DNA of 64,000 bases from Ampullaceana balthica. Taxonomy: Eukaryota > Mollusca > Gastropoda > Lymnaeidae. Shown here one piece after another: positions 1-11,370 of the stretch. Positions within the stretch are counted from its first letter, which is position 1, and the number at the start of each line of letters is the position of its first letter. Location of the stretch: NCBI GenBank assembly GCA_944989445.1, contig CALYLW010000288.1, positions 1-64,000 of the forward strand. Reading direction: 5' to 3'. Under the pieces are notes generated by a model. The model searched no databases and was not told the origin of the DNA. It saw only the letters and a program-made list of their open reading frames with translations. Both the position numbers and the translations under genes were made by a program.

Positions 1-59
1 AAAAAACCTATTTATATAATAATTGTGTCAGTATTTTTTCAAACTACTTAAATTTAGGA

Positions 60-890
60 TACCGGACCTATTAACATAAGTAGATTAAACTAAATAAAGT
101 GATCCTGAAAACGCTTAAGTATTTTGTATTGCGAATTTAATATGGTATGTTCATTCCTTTGATGATGGATTAACATAGGTCATTTTTAAAATCAATTATT
201 GTCATGGTTTCACATGCGTTTTTAACATAAAATTGATTTGTTTTGTTTGTTTTTTTAAAAATTAGTAATATAGCCTAATTTCTTTATTTATCTTTATTAT
301 CTTTATCTCATAGACGCTGTTGCAAATATTGTATTAATTACAATTGTGTTACGATGCAGTGTCGTAAATATATAAGAGCTTTTTTTAGAGACGACAGTGG
401 CAGAGATCTTTTGGAAAAATGTCAAAAAAGCAGTGGCCTTTTTTTGATGGATACAAACAAACAAACATAAAAATTATCAACTGAGCTTTATATATTACAT
501 ATGCGTTTAAATTATTTTATTTCAATTATTTTCACGATGCATTGTATGAATATTTTACATGCAATGAGTAAAATTGGGATTTTTTTAAAAATTTAATTCA
601 TAACTCGACATTTAATTAAAAACCATAGATGTAGCGAGTTTATTTTATGTTGAAAGTGATGGCCTATGTCAAATAAACTTACACTTTAAAACAGTTTACT
701 TAAGCTTTATATACACTATACATTATAAACTTTCGCTACCAAATGTATTAACAAAACTTGACTAAATTTAATGAAGTGATCCTGAAAACGCTTAATTAAT
801 ATGAATTGCGAATTGAATATGTTTTTATGTTCATTCCTTTGTATTCAGAATAGCATAGGCCATTTCTAAAATTGCCTTTCTAATCATTTT
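60..890. repeat. Diverged tandem duplication
   Basis: Two diverged copies of about 150 bp lie at about 60-215 and 735-890. Both contain AGTGATCCTGAAAACGCTTA, followed by a shared 'attgcgaattBAATATG' stretch and 'TTCATTCCTTTG'. The offset is about 676 bp. A fragment of the same unit may recur near 1670-1705. No protein similarity is visible and no coding frame spans it. Confidence 0.6.
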
Positions 891-1500
891 TAAGATGCAC
901 TTATGAACAGACGGTTGAATCTTTTTTTTTCATTTTTATTTTTATTTTTTCAGATATAAAATCTGGTGTGTTGTGTGCATTGAATATAATTTACAAAATA
1001 TGATGCCTTATCCGAAATAGGGAACACAAAAAAATGATTCCTTTTTGAAATTATACACATTGCTTATAAACCGTAAATATAAATCGTAAAATATAGAGAC
1101 ATAAAAATGTTAAATATTATTTCCCTGTGCAAACAATTGTGAATACGTCAAAAGGAGGAGTTATTTTGGTCCAGTACATTTACTTTATAACAAGACTTTA
1201 TTTTATGCGGCCAGCTTTCTATATTGTCTAAATATGGTGTGCACATTATTTTGATATCATTTTAATACGACCGTTTTAAAAAAAAATTATTTTAGAAAGT
1301 ACATTTATAATTTTGTTTATTTGCGCTATGATTCACTTAGCGTTTTGCCTTTTAAAGGGATAGTGCCACATGTTTCTTTATCTCTTAGACGTGGGTTACA
1401 AATATTACATAACTTACAATTGTGATACGATGCAGTTTCGTAATTATATATTAAATTTTTGAGTGACGAGGGTGGTAGAGCTCTTTCGGAAAACCTATAA
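296..1500. repeat. Second diverged repeat pair (296-424 and 1378-1500)
   Basis: The block at 296-424 recurs at 1378-1500 in the same orientation. Shared words include 'ACAATTGTGWTACGATGCAG', 'TCGTAAWTATAT' and 'GAGCTCTTTYGGAAAA'. With the 60-890 pair this suggests that the first 1.5 kb is an old local duplication that has drifted. The intervening sequence is AT-rich and unrecognised. Short open frames here have no coding character. Confidence 0.55.
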
Positions 1501-1821
1501 GTTATGTTAATTTTGTACAAGTGGGAATGAAAATTGTAGATTTAGTTATTATGGTCGGCAAGAATTATTATTTAATAAATCATATCTTTTAAATAGTAAG
1601 GTTATGTTAAAAGGCACTGCATTAAGTGAAAACAACTCACGCGGTAAAATGGCATATCTCTGCTTTCTCATAAGATTTTAACTAAATAGATGATTCTGAA
1701 ATTTAACTTGGCAAATAAAAATTGTAATAACCAGCAACTAATACTTGGATAAAGGGTCAGCACACTCCCGCTACAAAGTGCGGGTATTTTTCTAGTATAT
1801 TCTATTTTCTAATATATATAT

Positions 1822-2609
1822 TAGGGCTATCAACGATTAATTTAAAATTAATAGTTAACTTTTTAAATATTAACTATTATTCGTTAATTTTGATTAAAGC
1901 CTAAAATTGAAATTTATGGTGTTATAACTAACATTTATTAAACGTACTTGTCGAAAATCGAAATAACAGTGGGATGTCTTCTTTATATGACATCTTTTAA
2001 CCAACAACGCAAACAGCCAAGTGTATTGAAATTATTTGGTTCAAGTGATGAGTGGGTCTTATTGACAATATAACCAGAATCGAGCTGAACAATGGAACAC
2101 ATAGCTTTAGATTGTCTCAGCTGAAGTTTCTGGTGCTATAGTGGATGTTTGGTTTGCAGGTGATATGTAAGCGAAGTGTTAGAACCATGGTAGCAATGTT
2201 CCCTTTAAGTAGCGCCGCTGCGCAGATATTTGACCGACGCCACGCAGGAGTTTAGAATCACAGCTCAGCAAATTTTGGAAAAAAATGCACAAAAAATGGA
2301 CGTTGTGCAACTTTGCACACGAGATTTTTTTAAACTTTGCACATGGACCAACGAAGCTTAGACTTAGAGGGAACATTGCATGGTAGGCAAACGATTTCTC
2401 TCAATTGAAACAATAACCTATATCATCATTTTGAAAATTCACGTCAGTCATTAGTTTAAAACCAAAATGTTCGTGTAAACCGAAATATTTTACTTTTTGA
2501 CTGCCAGTACATTTATAAATGATGGGTCGATTAATCTTTCAAAAGAAATTTAATCGTTAATAATTTTAACGATTAATCGAGAAATTAATCGTTAATTTCC
2601 ACAGCACTA
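1822..2609. mobile_element. hAT-type non-autonomous DNA transposon, TAGGGCT ends
   Basis: The left end reads TAGGGCTATCAACGATTAA. The right end, reverse-complemented, reads TAGTGCTGTGGAAATTAACG. The ends are therefore imperfect inverted repeats of a style common in hAT elements. Both flanks read ATATATAT, which fits an 8-bp target duplication but is ambiguous because the site is a TA tract. The interior has repeated ATTAATCGTTAA words near both ends and no intact transposase. A second MITE (2194-2378) is nested inside. Confidence 0.6.
2194..2378. mobile_element. hAT MITE family A (CAATGTTCCCT ends), copy 1
   Basis: A 185-bp element with ends CAATGTTCCCT and AGGGAACATTG. It is flanked on both sides by the perfect 8-bp duplication CATGGTAG (2186-2193 and 2379-2386), the hallmark of hAT transposition. 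It sits inside the 1822-2609 element, so it arrived later. Copies 2 and 3 are at 27419-27573 and 43333-43505; this copy is in the opposite orientation to them. It contains the family words TTTGCACA and GGACCAACGAAG. Confidence 0.85.
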
Positions 2610-2630
2610 ATATATATATATATATATATA

Positions 2631-2715
<85 letters not shown>
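2610..2715. repeat. (TA)n(GA)n microsatellite
   Basis: About 78 bp of nearly pure TA repeat with a short interruption, followed by about 27 bp of GA repeat. It adjoins the right end of the 1822-2609 element, which is why that element's target duplication is ambiguous. Confidence 0.95.
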
Positions 2716-2722
<7 letters not shown>

Positions 2723-4132
2723 CTAGCATTGATTACCCTCAAATTGTACCCTTGACCTTAAGGAGAAGGTAATATTTTCTCGATTCCAAACCTTCAGAAT
2801 GTTAAGACTAAGCTCGCATTTTCTTGTTTGACTAATATAAGTAGGCCCATTAGCTGCTTAACTATCATTTCTTTTTTAAAAATTATGACATTAGTAGACC
2901 CCCCCCCCACCCCACACCAAAACCTTCTTTTTTATAAAAAAAATAAATGTTTCAACATCAAAAAATGTATATCAACTTGATATCTTACATTAAACAAGTA
3001 ATACTTTATTTTCTTATCTCAGATCCCACGCTAAGTGATTAACGAGTTCGTTGTGGCAGGTGTCCGATGCGTGTTTCAGTTATCCGCTATGTTTCCCTGA
3101 CATACCTCACATCATTGAATTCACGTCGGGCCACTTCATGAACAAGATTGCTAAATAAATAGCTAGTGTATTTCTTTTACCTGTAATATATAGTCAGCGT
3201 TTATTTACTTTTTTTTTGTTTTTTGATCTGTCTGATGCCATTATCATGCGATAAATGGAATTTTGATCTTATTTATGCAAGCTGAGTCTAATCACAATTT
3301 AGTAGCTATAATAAAGTTGTTACATCATTGGCCAGATGTATAAATTAAAATCTTCGTATCCATCAAATTGAAATACGTTGGTCAAACCATGAGAAAAACA
3401 TTCACAAAAACGAGCACTTGTCTTGATAATCTCAGGGACAAGAAGGACCTCAAAGGAAACCCTACCTTCACCACTTACCCTAAAAAAAAATTAAATCAAA
3501 ATCTCGATACGAGATGTCAACACGACAAGGAAGAGATGGGGGTTCCAGGCATGGAAAGATACAGTTAATGGCCCGTGCTCCACTGTGAGTTAAAGTGGAA
3601 AAAGAAAAGACAAATCCGATCGAGTTTGATATAATCAAATAATGTTGCTGACTCAGCCACCGCGGGCTATATTATCTGGTCGGCCTTTTTCGTCACTTAA
3701 TGGAAATAAATAGAGAACTCCAGATATAATCAATATATAAAGAAATCACGTAAACCGAAACCCTGTGTGGAATACATTTAAAAGTTGATTATCAAGTAAC
3801 CTGAAAAACATGGTCTGGTTTGTTTATGTCATTCAATTGAGGGTCCTAGAAATTCAGAAAATTAGGCGTTACTTTAACTAAACTAAATAAATCGGCTTAA
3901 GTATTAATTAGGCTTGATTGGTTCACTTTCGCCAACGACTGGTGAAATAATAATGGCCTTGAGCAGTACCGGTACTAAATTTAACAGTATTCACCGACGT
4001 CCAAAGACACTTGGCACTAATCAAGATTTATTGTGTATTTCTCCCCGTATTCAGGCTCTGTTATATTTAAGTTTCTGTAATCTTCTTTAATTGGTATGGA
4101 TCTTAAAAATGAGAAGTATTTCAAATAAACTT
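2716..4132. other. Unrecognised AT-rich sequence
   Basis: No gene, RNA or mobile element is recognised. The only open frame of note (66 codons, 3368-3568) starts arbitrarily and has no recognisable family features. There is a short C tract near 2901 and runs of A and T. I see nothing else that can be supported. Confidence 0.5.
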
Positions 4133-4596
4133 ATTTTTAAATCCTTTATATTAACTCGTGGTGTCTGCGGCCGACCGACCGACCGACCGACCTTGTCGCC
4201 AAAACTTTTGATCGATTTTTAACCCACTTGCTCGCAAGATAGCGAGCTGAAATTTTGCAGGCAGTTTCGTACCGATGATAAAAACAATGTATCAAAATTT
4301 CAGATCGATCGCATTTACCGTAATTAAATTATTGATTTTTTAGATTATTTTATTTATTCCTATGTATCATGCTATTTTTTGAGATAGAGCGTCGCGGTGC
4401 GTATTATATTGAACAACCTTTCTGTCGCCGCAACAAGGTGCGTATTTTATTGACAACTCTTTTTATAAACATATTTCTGATCGGTGCGCATTATATTAAA
4501 CATGTTTTACGACACAACTGCAATTTTGTATTTCTGGATGGTCTGGCGCTGCGTATTATAATGAACATTCTTTTAATTACTTCTCGTACATAAAGG
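4133..4596 (+). mobile_element. R1 repeat family, copy 1 (uninterrupted)
   Basis: The ends are imperfect inverted repeats: AAATCCTTTATATTAACTC at the left and TACATAAAGGATTTATAG at the right. Inside, in order: a (GACC)n run at about 4170-4191, a conserved block with GCTCGCAAGATAGCGAGCTG, the block ATCAAAATTTCAGATCGATC, then four spaced copies of a 19-bp motif like GTGCGTATTATATTGAACA starting at 4397, 4438, 4494 and 4549. A reading frame of 74 codons covers the iteron part. This copy shows the uninterrupted state of the site where a LINE inserted in the copy at 19917. The family is not one I can name. Confidence 0.7.
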
Positions 4597-5268
4597 ATTT
4601 ATAGTCAAAAACTTGGTTTTTTACGGGTTTTTCTTATTACAATCGAATATTTAAAGAGTTAAATCATTAAAAAAATATATAAGTAAGGACCGTTATTTCT
4701 TTTTGGTGAGTTCGTCACTTTATCCCCTCCTATAAAATGCCCGGATTTAGCATCTCAGCGCCCAACTTCCAATGCTAAACATATTTGATTATATGCTAAC
4801 TCCCTGACAAATACTGGGGTAAACGAACTTTTAACCGTGTTCTTTAAACTACGCACTTTCCTGTTACCGGTCGAATGGGATTGTTGTGATGATAAGATGA
4901 TGAATTAGAGAAACCGATCTAAATATCTCATCTAATTCTTTCTTGCTTTAAAAAAAATATTATTGCCATTAAAAAAAGCAATTTATCTATTCATGATGTA
5001 GAGGCCTTGAGAAATATCATCATGTCTGGATAACATGCTTCTCTAATTTGTACCACGCTGCGCGATTAATAGCCCTATAAAAGAACGCCTGTAAAACTCA
5101 TCCTAATCCTACATATTTCTTTTTATTCTCATAACCTAACGTTATTAAAAGCCAACTAGCTTGTGATTTAAAACAGCGAAACTCATTCATGCATTACGGG
5201 AATGTAGACCAATCCTTAAACAAAGAAGAAAATGAAATAATTATTAACTGTATTTATAATATTCCTAA
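4597..5268. other. Unrecognised AT-rich sequence
   Basis: No gene or element is recognised between the R1 copy and the 24-bp array. The sequence appears single-copy within the window. Confidence 0.5.
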
Positions 5269-5694
5269 TTGCCCGATGTGGAAAGTTCTTGTCTGTCTGA
5301 AATGGTCAGTTCGTGTTGGTCGGATATGGACAGTTCTTGTTGGTCTAATATCGACAGTTCCTGTTGGTCTGATATGGACAATTCCTGTTGGTCTGATATG
5401 GACAGTTCCTGTTGGTCAGATATGGACAGTTCCTGTAGGTCTGATATGGACTGTTCCTGTTGGTCAGATATGGACAGTTCCTGTAGTTCTGATATGGACA
5501 GTTCATGTTGGTCTGATATGGACAGTTCCTGTTGGTCTGATATGGGCAGTTCTTGTTGGTCAGATATGGACAGTTCCTGTTGGTCAGATATGGACATTTC
5601 ATGTAGGCCTAATTATTTAACAGTTCCTGTCTGCCTAATGTGGACAGTTTTTGTGTGTCCTATGTGGACAGTTCCTGTCGGTCTGAGCCTTTAA
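5269..5694. repeat. 24-bp minisatellite
   Basis: About 17 imperfect copies of a 24-bp unit, roughly GTTCCTGTTGGTCTGATATG plus GACA. Because 24 is a multiple of three and the unit lacks stop codons, several frames stay open on both strands (periodic peptides such as SSCWSDMD, VPVGLIWT and SISDQQEL). That openness is a by-product of the repeat, not evidence of a gene. Copies degrade towards both ends. Confidence 0.9.
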
Positions 5695-6589
5695 AGATTT
5701 GAGCAGAAGTGTCAGTGTCAACTAACAGTTTTATGTTAATAAGTGCAAGTTTATATTTTTGTTTTGTCCAAATCAATCGAGCAAGGTACATTACCGTTTG
5801 TTATTGTTTGTTTTGTTTGTGAATGTGTTTGTGTGGTTATTAGAAAAAAATGTTCTTTTTTCGTTTCTCTTTCTTTGTTGTTGACAAATACCTATAAAAA
5901 TAAGGAGAATACAAAATTCCAGTACGAATACGCTCACGGCAGTGTAGGACAAAATGAATGTGCGCACTCCAATGTTAATCAAGAAATGAATCCACGCATT
6001 TGGAAGGTAGACAAGGACAAATGCAAGCAGGACAAGGGTATTAAATGTCACTAAAATTTAATTTAAGCACTCGTATTAAAATGTATGTGCCTAAAGGAAA
6101 ATCTAAATCACAGCTCATAACGAATGATATTTAAATCAATTTTAACGCCTACACATTCACACTGATACCTACGTTGATGCCTCCTGCTTGTATGACGTAA
6201 CACCTTACTTACGACAATGTTTGCTCTCATTTCATTTGACTAAATGTAATGGTTAATATTAGATGCTTTTTAAGCTATCAAAAAAAATTTGTATGAAATT
6301 ATATACGCTTGTTGACAAACTAAGTCATAAAACATCTGAATGCACAATGAAATAAAGCAATTTACGTTTAGGTCTTGTTGAATTGGTCAGACCGGTCCCA
6401 TCAAACATTTTTGCTCATATAATTCAATGTTATGATTCAAACTAGACGTAAAGAATGGATACACTAGTGGGTCTAATCCTACAACATTGAGATCAATCTG
6501 ATTCAATCTCAGTAATAGCAATAGTGGCACGCGCTGGGTGATTGATTTTACAACTAATCGAGCCTCCCGGTCCGATAAATGATGTACAT
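5695..6589. other. Unrecognised sequence
   Basis: A 103-codon frame at 5743-6054 has a hydrophobic, cysteine-rich start and a lysine-rich end. The opposite strand is open over the same span and I recognise no family. I do not call it a gene. The rest is AT-rich and featureless. Confidence 0.4.
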
Positions 6590-8065
6590 TGTCAATTAGT
6601 TGATTTAAAGGTGTTAACTGATTAATGTAAAGGTGTGAACGGATTGATGTAAATTGTCAACTGGTGTGTATAAAGGTGGCAAGAGAGGGATACAAATGTG
6701 TAAACTGATGTAAGTGAGTCAATAGAATTATGTAATGGTGTCAATAGAGTGATGTAAAGGTGTCAACAGAGTGATGTAAATGAGTCAATAGAATTATGTA
6801 ATGGTGTCAATAGAGTGATGTAAAGGTGTCAACAGAGTGATGTAAATGTGTCAAAAGAGTGATGTAAAGGTGTCAAAACGGGGATGTAAAGGTGTCAACA
6901 GAGTGATGTAAAGGTGTCAATAGAGTGATGTAAAGGTGTCAAAACAGGGATGTAAAGGTGTTAGTAGAGTGATGTAAAGGTGTCATAAGAGTGATGTAAA
7001 GGTGTCAATAGAGTGATGAAAAGGTGTCAACAGAGTGATGTAAAGGTGTCAAACAGTGATGTAAAGGTGTCAATATTGTGATATAAACGTGTCAAAACAG
7101 TGATGAAAAGGTGTCAACAGAGTGATGTAAATAATCAATAGAATGATGCAAAAGTTGCCAACAGAGTGATGTATATAGTCAATAGAATGATGTAAAGGTG
7201 TCTAAAGAGAAATGTAAAGTTGTCAATAGAGTGATGTAAAGGTGTCAATAGAAAGATGTGAAGGTGTCAATAGAGTGATGTAAAGATGTCAAAAGAGTGA
7301 TGTAAAGGTGTCAAAAGAGTGATGTAAAGGTGTCAAAAGAGTGATGTAAAGGTGTCAATAGAGTGATGTAAAGGTGTCAATAGAGTAATGTAAAGGTGTC
7401 AACATAGTGATGTAAAGGTGTTAATAGAGAGATGTAAAGGTGTCAAAAGAGTGATGTAAAGGTGTCAATAGAGTGATGTAAAGGTGTTAGTAGAGAGATG
7501 TAAATGTGTCAAAAGAGTGATGTAAAGGTGTCAAAAGAGTGATGTAAAGGTGTCAACAGAGTGATGTAAATGTGTTAATAGAGTGATGTAAAGGTGTCAA
7601 AAGAGTGATGTAAAGGTGTCAAAAGAGTGATGTAAAGGTGTCAAAAGAGAGATGTAAAGGTGTCAATAGAGTGATGTAAATAGTCAATAGAGTGATGATA
7701 AGGTGTCAAAAGAGTGATGTAAAGGTGTCAAAAGAGTGATGTAAAGGTGTCAAAAGAGAGATGTAAAGGTGTCAATAGAGTGATGTAAATAGTCAATAGA
7801 GTGATGATAAGGTGTCAAAAGAGTGATGTAAAGGTGTCAAAAGAGTGATGTAAAGGTGTCAAAAGAGGGATGTAAAGGTGTCAATAGAGTGATGTAAGGG
7901 TGTCAATAGAGTGATGTAAAGGTGTTAGTAGAGAGATGTAAATGTGTCAAAAGAGTGATGTAAAGGTGTCAATAGAGTGATGTGAAGGTGTCAATAGAGG
8001 GATATAAAGGTGTCAATAGAGTGATGTGAAGGTGTCAATAGAGTGATGTGAAGGTGTCAATAGAT
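6590..8065. repeat. 22-bp minisatellite, about 1.5 kb
   Basis: Roughly 65 copies of a 22-bp unit, consensus AGAGTGATGTAAAGGTGTCA plus AT/AA. Variants cluster: 'caatag', 'caaaag' and 'caacag' forms. Short-period variants (GATGTAAATAGTCAATAGAGT) recur as blocks near 7670-7700 and 7780-7810, which suggests that multi-unit blocks were copied. There is no open reading frame across it because the period is not a multiple of three. Confidence 0.95.
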
Positions 8066-8241
8066 TGATGTAGCAACCGGGATAGACTTGTTTGGTAGAG
8101 GAAATAAATGACTTGCATTGAAATCAAGTCAAGGGACCCGTGATAGTTTTGGTCTATATTTATCTGAATGTTCATTTTTCAGCATAAAGTCTTTTATTTC
8201 ATAAACCTTTAGAGGGGGGGGGATCCTTCTCAGATCTACAT
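8066..8241. other. Spacer between minisatellite and nested MITE stack
   Basis: Short unrecognised sequence with a G run at 8213-8221. Confidence 0.4.
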
Positions 8242-8702
8242 ACCGTATATTCTCGTTCTATAGCCCGTTCGTTCATAAGCCGATCACCCTCTTTTGGAAA
8301 GGAAAAGTATTAGAAGTGTATAACCTGATCGCAAGCCGACCCCCAAAAATAAAAGGACAGCTTTAAAAAAAAATGGTACATATTTTTTTAAAAAACTACA
8401 AGCTAAATAGGTCATTATGATTGTTTACTTTGTACTGCCTATCGTTGTCTTTCTGCTCTTTGTTAAGCAAGAGTTACCGGTATTTAAAAAATATATATTT
8501 GGTAAACAGTGACGAAAGCGCGTATATTAAAATCCGTGGTTGAAAACAAAATTTGTAAAACAATTTATTAAAACGTTCACAAAAATAAATAAAATTATTA
8601 AATAAGGTAAGTGCTGATTTTTAATAATATATTATCAGAGGCGTCACTAGGGTTGGTGTCACCCGGGGCGGTAGCTCATGGTGTCACCCCTTTATGACTG
8701 AA

Positions 8703-9105
8703 GGGGCCGTCCATAAATGACGTCACGCGAGGTTGCCGATTTTTACCACACCCTCCCCCAGCGTCATACTTTGTCACATAAACTTAGACCCCACCCCCTT
8801 TTTACGATATGACGTCACAAAACTTTGACACCCCTCCCCCAAGCCGTATTATCTCAATAATAATTAGCATGTTGCAATTTTTTTTTGTCATTTAAATATG
8901 TATTTAGGGTAAGTCTGCACTGTAATATCGTAACACGCGTGAAGTCATTGAAAACGTAATTTAAATAAATGGTAAACAATAAAATATTTAAGTGGAACTT
9001 TTATTTAAAGTTTCGCGTTTTTTTGATGTGACGTCACACTTCTTAAACACCCCCTCCTCGTACCACATTGTCACAGATGCGTGGACCCTCCCCCTCCGCT
9101 ATGGC
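8703..9105. mobile_element. MITE family B (GGGGCCGTCCATAAATGACG ends), copy 1
   Basis: It begins GGGGCCGTCCATAAATGACG TCACGC and has a GA/CT-rich subterminal region with several TGACGTCA sites. The right-hand arm near 9025-9105 is the degraded counterpart (GATGTGACGTCACACTT, then CCCCTCCTCGTACC) but lacks a clean terminus. It is nested in the left end of the hAT element 8636-11169. A complete copy is at 38505-40002. Confidence 0.65.
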
Positions 9106-9195
9106 GGATTAAAAGGGGGGGGGTGCTAAACGGGATAAAGCCCCCAATAATTTAAGGGCCCCCAAACTTTTTATGAATTATAGTGTATAATAAAG

Positions 9196-10074
9196 ATGCA
9201 GGTCATTATGTTTGTACGAATCCCTGAAAATGCCTTGGACAGTCATACGACAATGCTGCAAATGAGTAGGAAGTATAACGGAAACCAGGCTATTCTTCGT
9301 GAGAAGTGCATTGTAGTTCATTATGTGCTGTGCACAGCTCATTCCTTTAATTTGGTTGGGAAAAGAGCAGCAGGTTGTCCTACTGCGGTCATATTTCTTT
9401 GTCTTCTGCAAAATCTTTATACCTGACTTGTTGTATCTACTCATCGTTGACAGGTACTTCAAAAACATATGAAATTGATACATGCTAACAAAGCCTTGTC
9501 TGACACAAGATGGTCAGCCTGACATTATGCTGTAAGGTCTGTTAATAGCTCATACCATGAGAATATCGCAGCACTGGAAGAATTAGCAACGAATGAAAAT
9601 GAGCCCCGTGACTGCCGACTTGAAGAAGAAGGATTTCTAAAGGAAATTAAACAACTGGAAGTCGCTATTTTACTTGAAATTTGGGAAACAATTTTAGAAA
9701 GGAAGTCTCTCATTGAGTTTGTTAAAAAAAATAGCATTCTTAATTTTATTCCTATGAAGACAAAGGAAAGGAAAAGTCCGTGGTAAAAAACAGTGTAAAC
9801 AATCTTCAATACTATCAAACAAAAAAGAAAGCGTCAGTTTGATAAAGGGACATCAATAAAACAGTATTCTCCTGGAGAAAAAATTCAAGATTGAGGTATT
9901 TCTGGTCATCATTGACAAACTTTCTTAAACCCTACAACATTGGTTAGGTGCATATAAATACATCCATGAGAAATTTGGCTTTCTTACAAATTTAACTGAG
10001 CTCAGCACTTTCGCCACCCGATGGGCAGCAGCCAAGTTAATGCAAGAACATTCAAGTGATTTCGAAGAAGGGGT
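9196..10074 (+). pseudogene. hAT transposase remnant (ZMYM1-like), inside 8636-11169
   Basis: A decayed transposase of the zinc-finger-MYM-type-1-like hAT group. From 9226 one frame reads through RKYNGNQAIL, then VLCTAHSFNLVGKRAAG, the family's conserved 'C.AHSLNLVG..AA' block, and continues past three in-frame TGA codons (9424, 9448, 9520). The last two fall where the family usually has Trp in THRW and Arg in DTRWSAR. The frame goes on through ALEELATNENEPRDCRLEEE to 9783. A further in-family stretch, QHWLGAYKYIHEKFGFLTNL, lies at 9935-10074 in another frame. The N-terminal part and the C-terminal dimerisation domain are absent, so it cannot encode an active enzyme. Confidence 0.8.
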
Positions 10075-10489
10075 CGGGTAAATCCGAAGCAACCGTTTCG
10101 TCCCCCTCAATTTACTAGCAACGCCATCGAGCGGTGCCGGTATAGGGCCAGGAGCGCCAGTACGGATTAGCAAAAAGTGCCGGGAAGAACGCATTGGACG
10201 CCAGCTCTGAGGAAACCTTCCAGTGGAGGTTGCACCCTAGGTAGGTCTTTGATGATCCCCCGGTTGCATGGGACGAAAAAGGCTGAATATACTCTCTCTA
10301 ATGAGCATTGAAAAGGAACTTGTAAGCTTACTCAGCTTTATTGGCTTGATTGAAAACTTCGCCATTTAAAAAATTCGCAAACGAAAGCTGTAGGTTGAAA
10401 TAATAATCAAACATATTTTTCAATAATTGTTGTTATTTCAAATAGAGAAAAGAATTCGTTGCCTAATGAATTTTTTTTTAAATTACGGA

Positions 10490-10585
10490 ATAACGCGTAA
10501 TACTATTCTTTACGGGGGCGCGTTCGTAAGCACTAAACAGCGTAAGTCGGGATGGGACTGTCGTAACCAGAGGACTACCTGTATA
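10490..10585. mobile_element. Possible DNA-transposon end (reverse of ATACAGGTAGTCCTC)
   Basis: The sequence at 10540-10583 reads CGTAACCAGAGGACTACCTGTAT, whose reverse complement ATACAGGTAGTCCTCTGGTT resembles a terminus seen on many animal MITEs. I found no partner end and no target duplication, so this is only a suggestion. Confidence 0.3.
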
Positions 10586-11370
10586 TAAACATGCATATCT
10601 ATACTTTCACGCCTTTAATAAATATATATATATATAAAATATTAACTCAAAGACATTGAAATCATAATTTTCCTCAAGAAAAACATCAACTAAGAAAACC
10701 CATCTTTTGATTTTTTTCTTTGGGGGAGGGGGGGTTGGTGATAAAAATCGTATTCCCCCCCACCCCACTGTGGTGAAGGGAGTCGTGAGGTGGGATTCGT
10801 TCATGCTGTCGGTGTGTCCAACCACATATGGCTTTATATCTTTTAAAACAGAAGACACTGCCTCTTTCATTCCAGCCTTTTTTAAAGATCTCTCTGCTGC
10901 GACTATTTCTTTTCTTTTTTTCCTAATTTTTTTTAATGTTGTTCGTGTGTTGGGACTGTTTTATTATTGCAAGTTAACTGATATTTTTTTAATAAGAATT
11001 TTCGCGTTTAACGCATTTCATTGTATTTCTTAATTTCTTTCTAGATTAAACAATTTGTCATCTTTTGTTTTCTGACATAAAATCGTACACAGTAAAATTT
11101 TAGGCTCGGGTGTCACCCCCTGATGGGTGTCACCCGGGGCGGCCCGCCCCCCCCCTAGTGACGCCACTGTATATTATAGCTTCTGATAGGGCAGTCGAAT
11201 CTTGTAGAATGTAGAAAAAGACATTGATAATATACAATAACAACACCGATATTCAATATCCATGCAGAAATCACTTATGACCCGCTCATAAGCCGACCCC
11301 CCCCCTCCCCCCACTTTTTCCCCCTAGATTTTGTCCAAAAAAGGACGGCTTGCAAACGAGTATATACGGT

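Larger units (their letters stand above)
8636..11169 (+). mobile_element. hAT transposon, ZMYM1-like, 2534 bp
   Basis: The left terminus is CAGAGGCGTCACTAGGG. The right terminus reverse-complements to CAGTGGCGTCACTAGGG. The flanks carry a perfect 8-bp duplication TATATTAT (8628-8635 and 11170-11177). Inside the left end both termini continue with GGTGTCACCCGGGGCGG-like sequence. The element holds a decayed transposase (9196-10074), a nested MITE at 8703 and a poorly resolved segment at 10075-11100. It lies inside the older MITE 8242-11370. Confidence 0.9.
8242..11370. mobile_element. MITE with ACCGTATATNCTCG ends, split by a hAT element
   Basis: The outer arms are at 8242-8635 and 11170-11370. 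The left end reads ACCGTATATTCTCG and the right end ends CGAGTATATACGGT, giving inverted termini. Both arms carry 'ATAAGCCGA' near the end. Joined, they make an element of about 590 bp, related to the uninterrupted copy at 28415-28863. The interruption is the hAT element 8636-11169. No convincing target duplication is visible around the outer ends. ACCGTATwTACTCG-type ends are widespread in animal MITEs; the superfamily assignment is not certain. Confidence 0.7.

Noticed and set aside
3368..3568. 66-codon Lys/Thr-rich frame
   Set aside because: I considered a LINE or host exon, but no family block could be named and the frame has no supporting context.
5189..5694. Overlapping open frames of 85-143 codons on both strands
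   Set aside because: They follow from a 24-bp repeat without stop codons. Several frames and both strands are open equally, so there is no coding signal.
5743..6054. 103-codon frame with hydrophobic, Cys-rich start
   Set aside because: The opposite strand is open over the same span, there is no family likeness, and it is AT-driven.
6700..8060. Repeated GATGTAAAGGTGTCA as a regulatory array
   Set aside because: Nothing distinguishes the units from an ordinary minisatellite; no palindrome or known site recurs.
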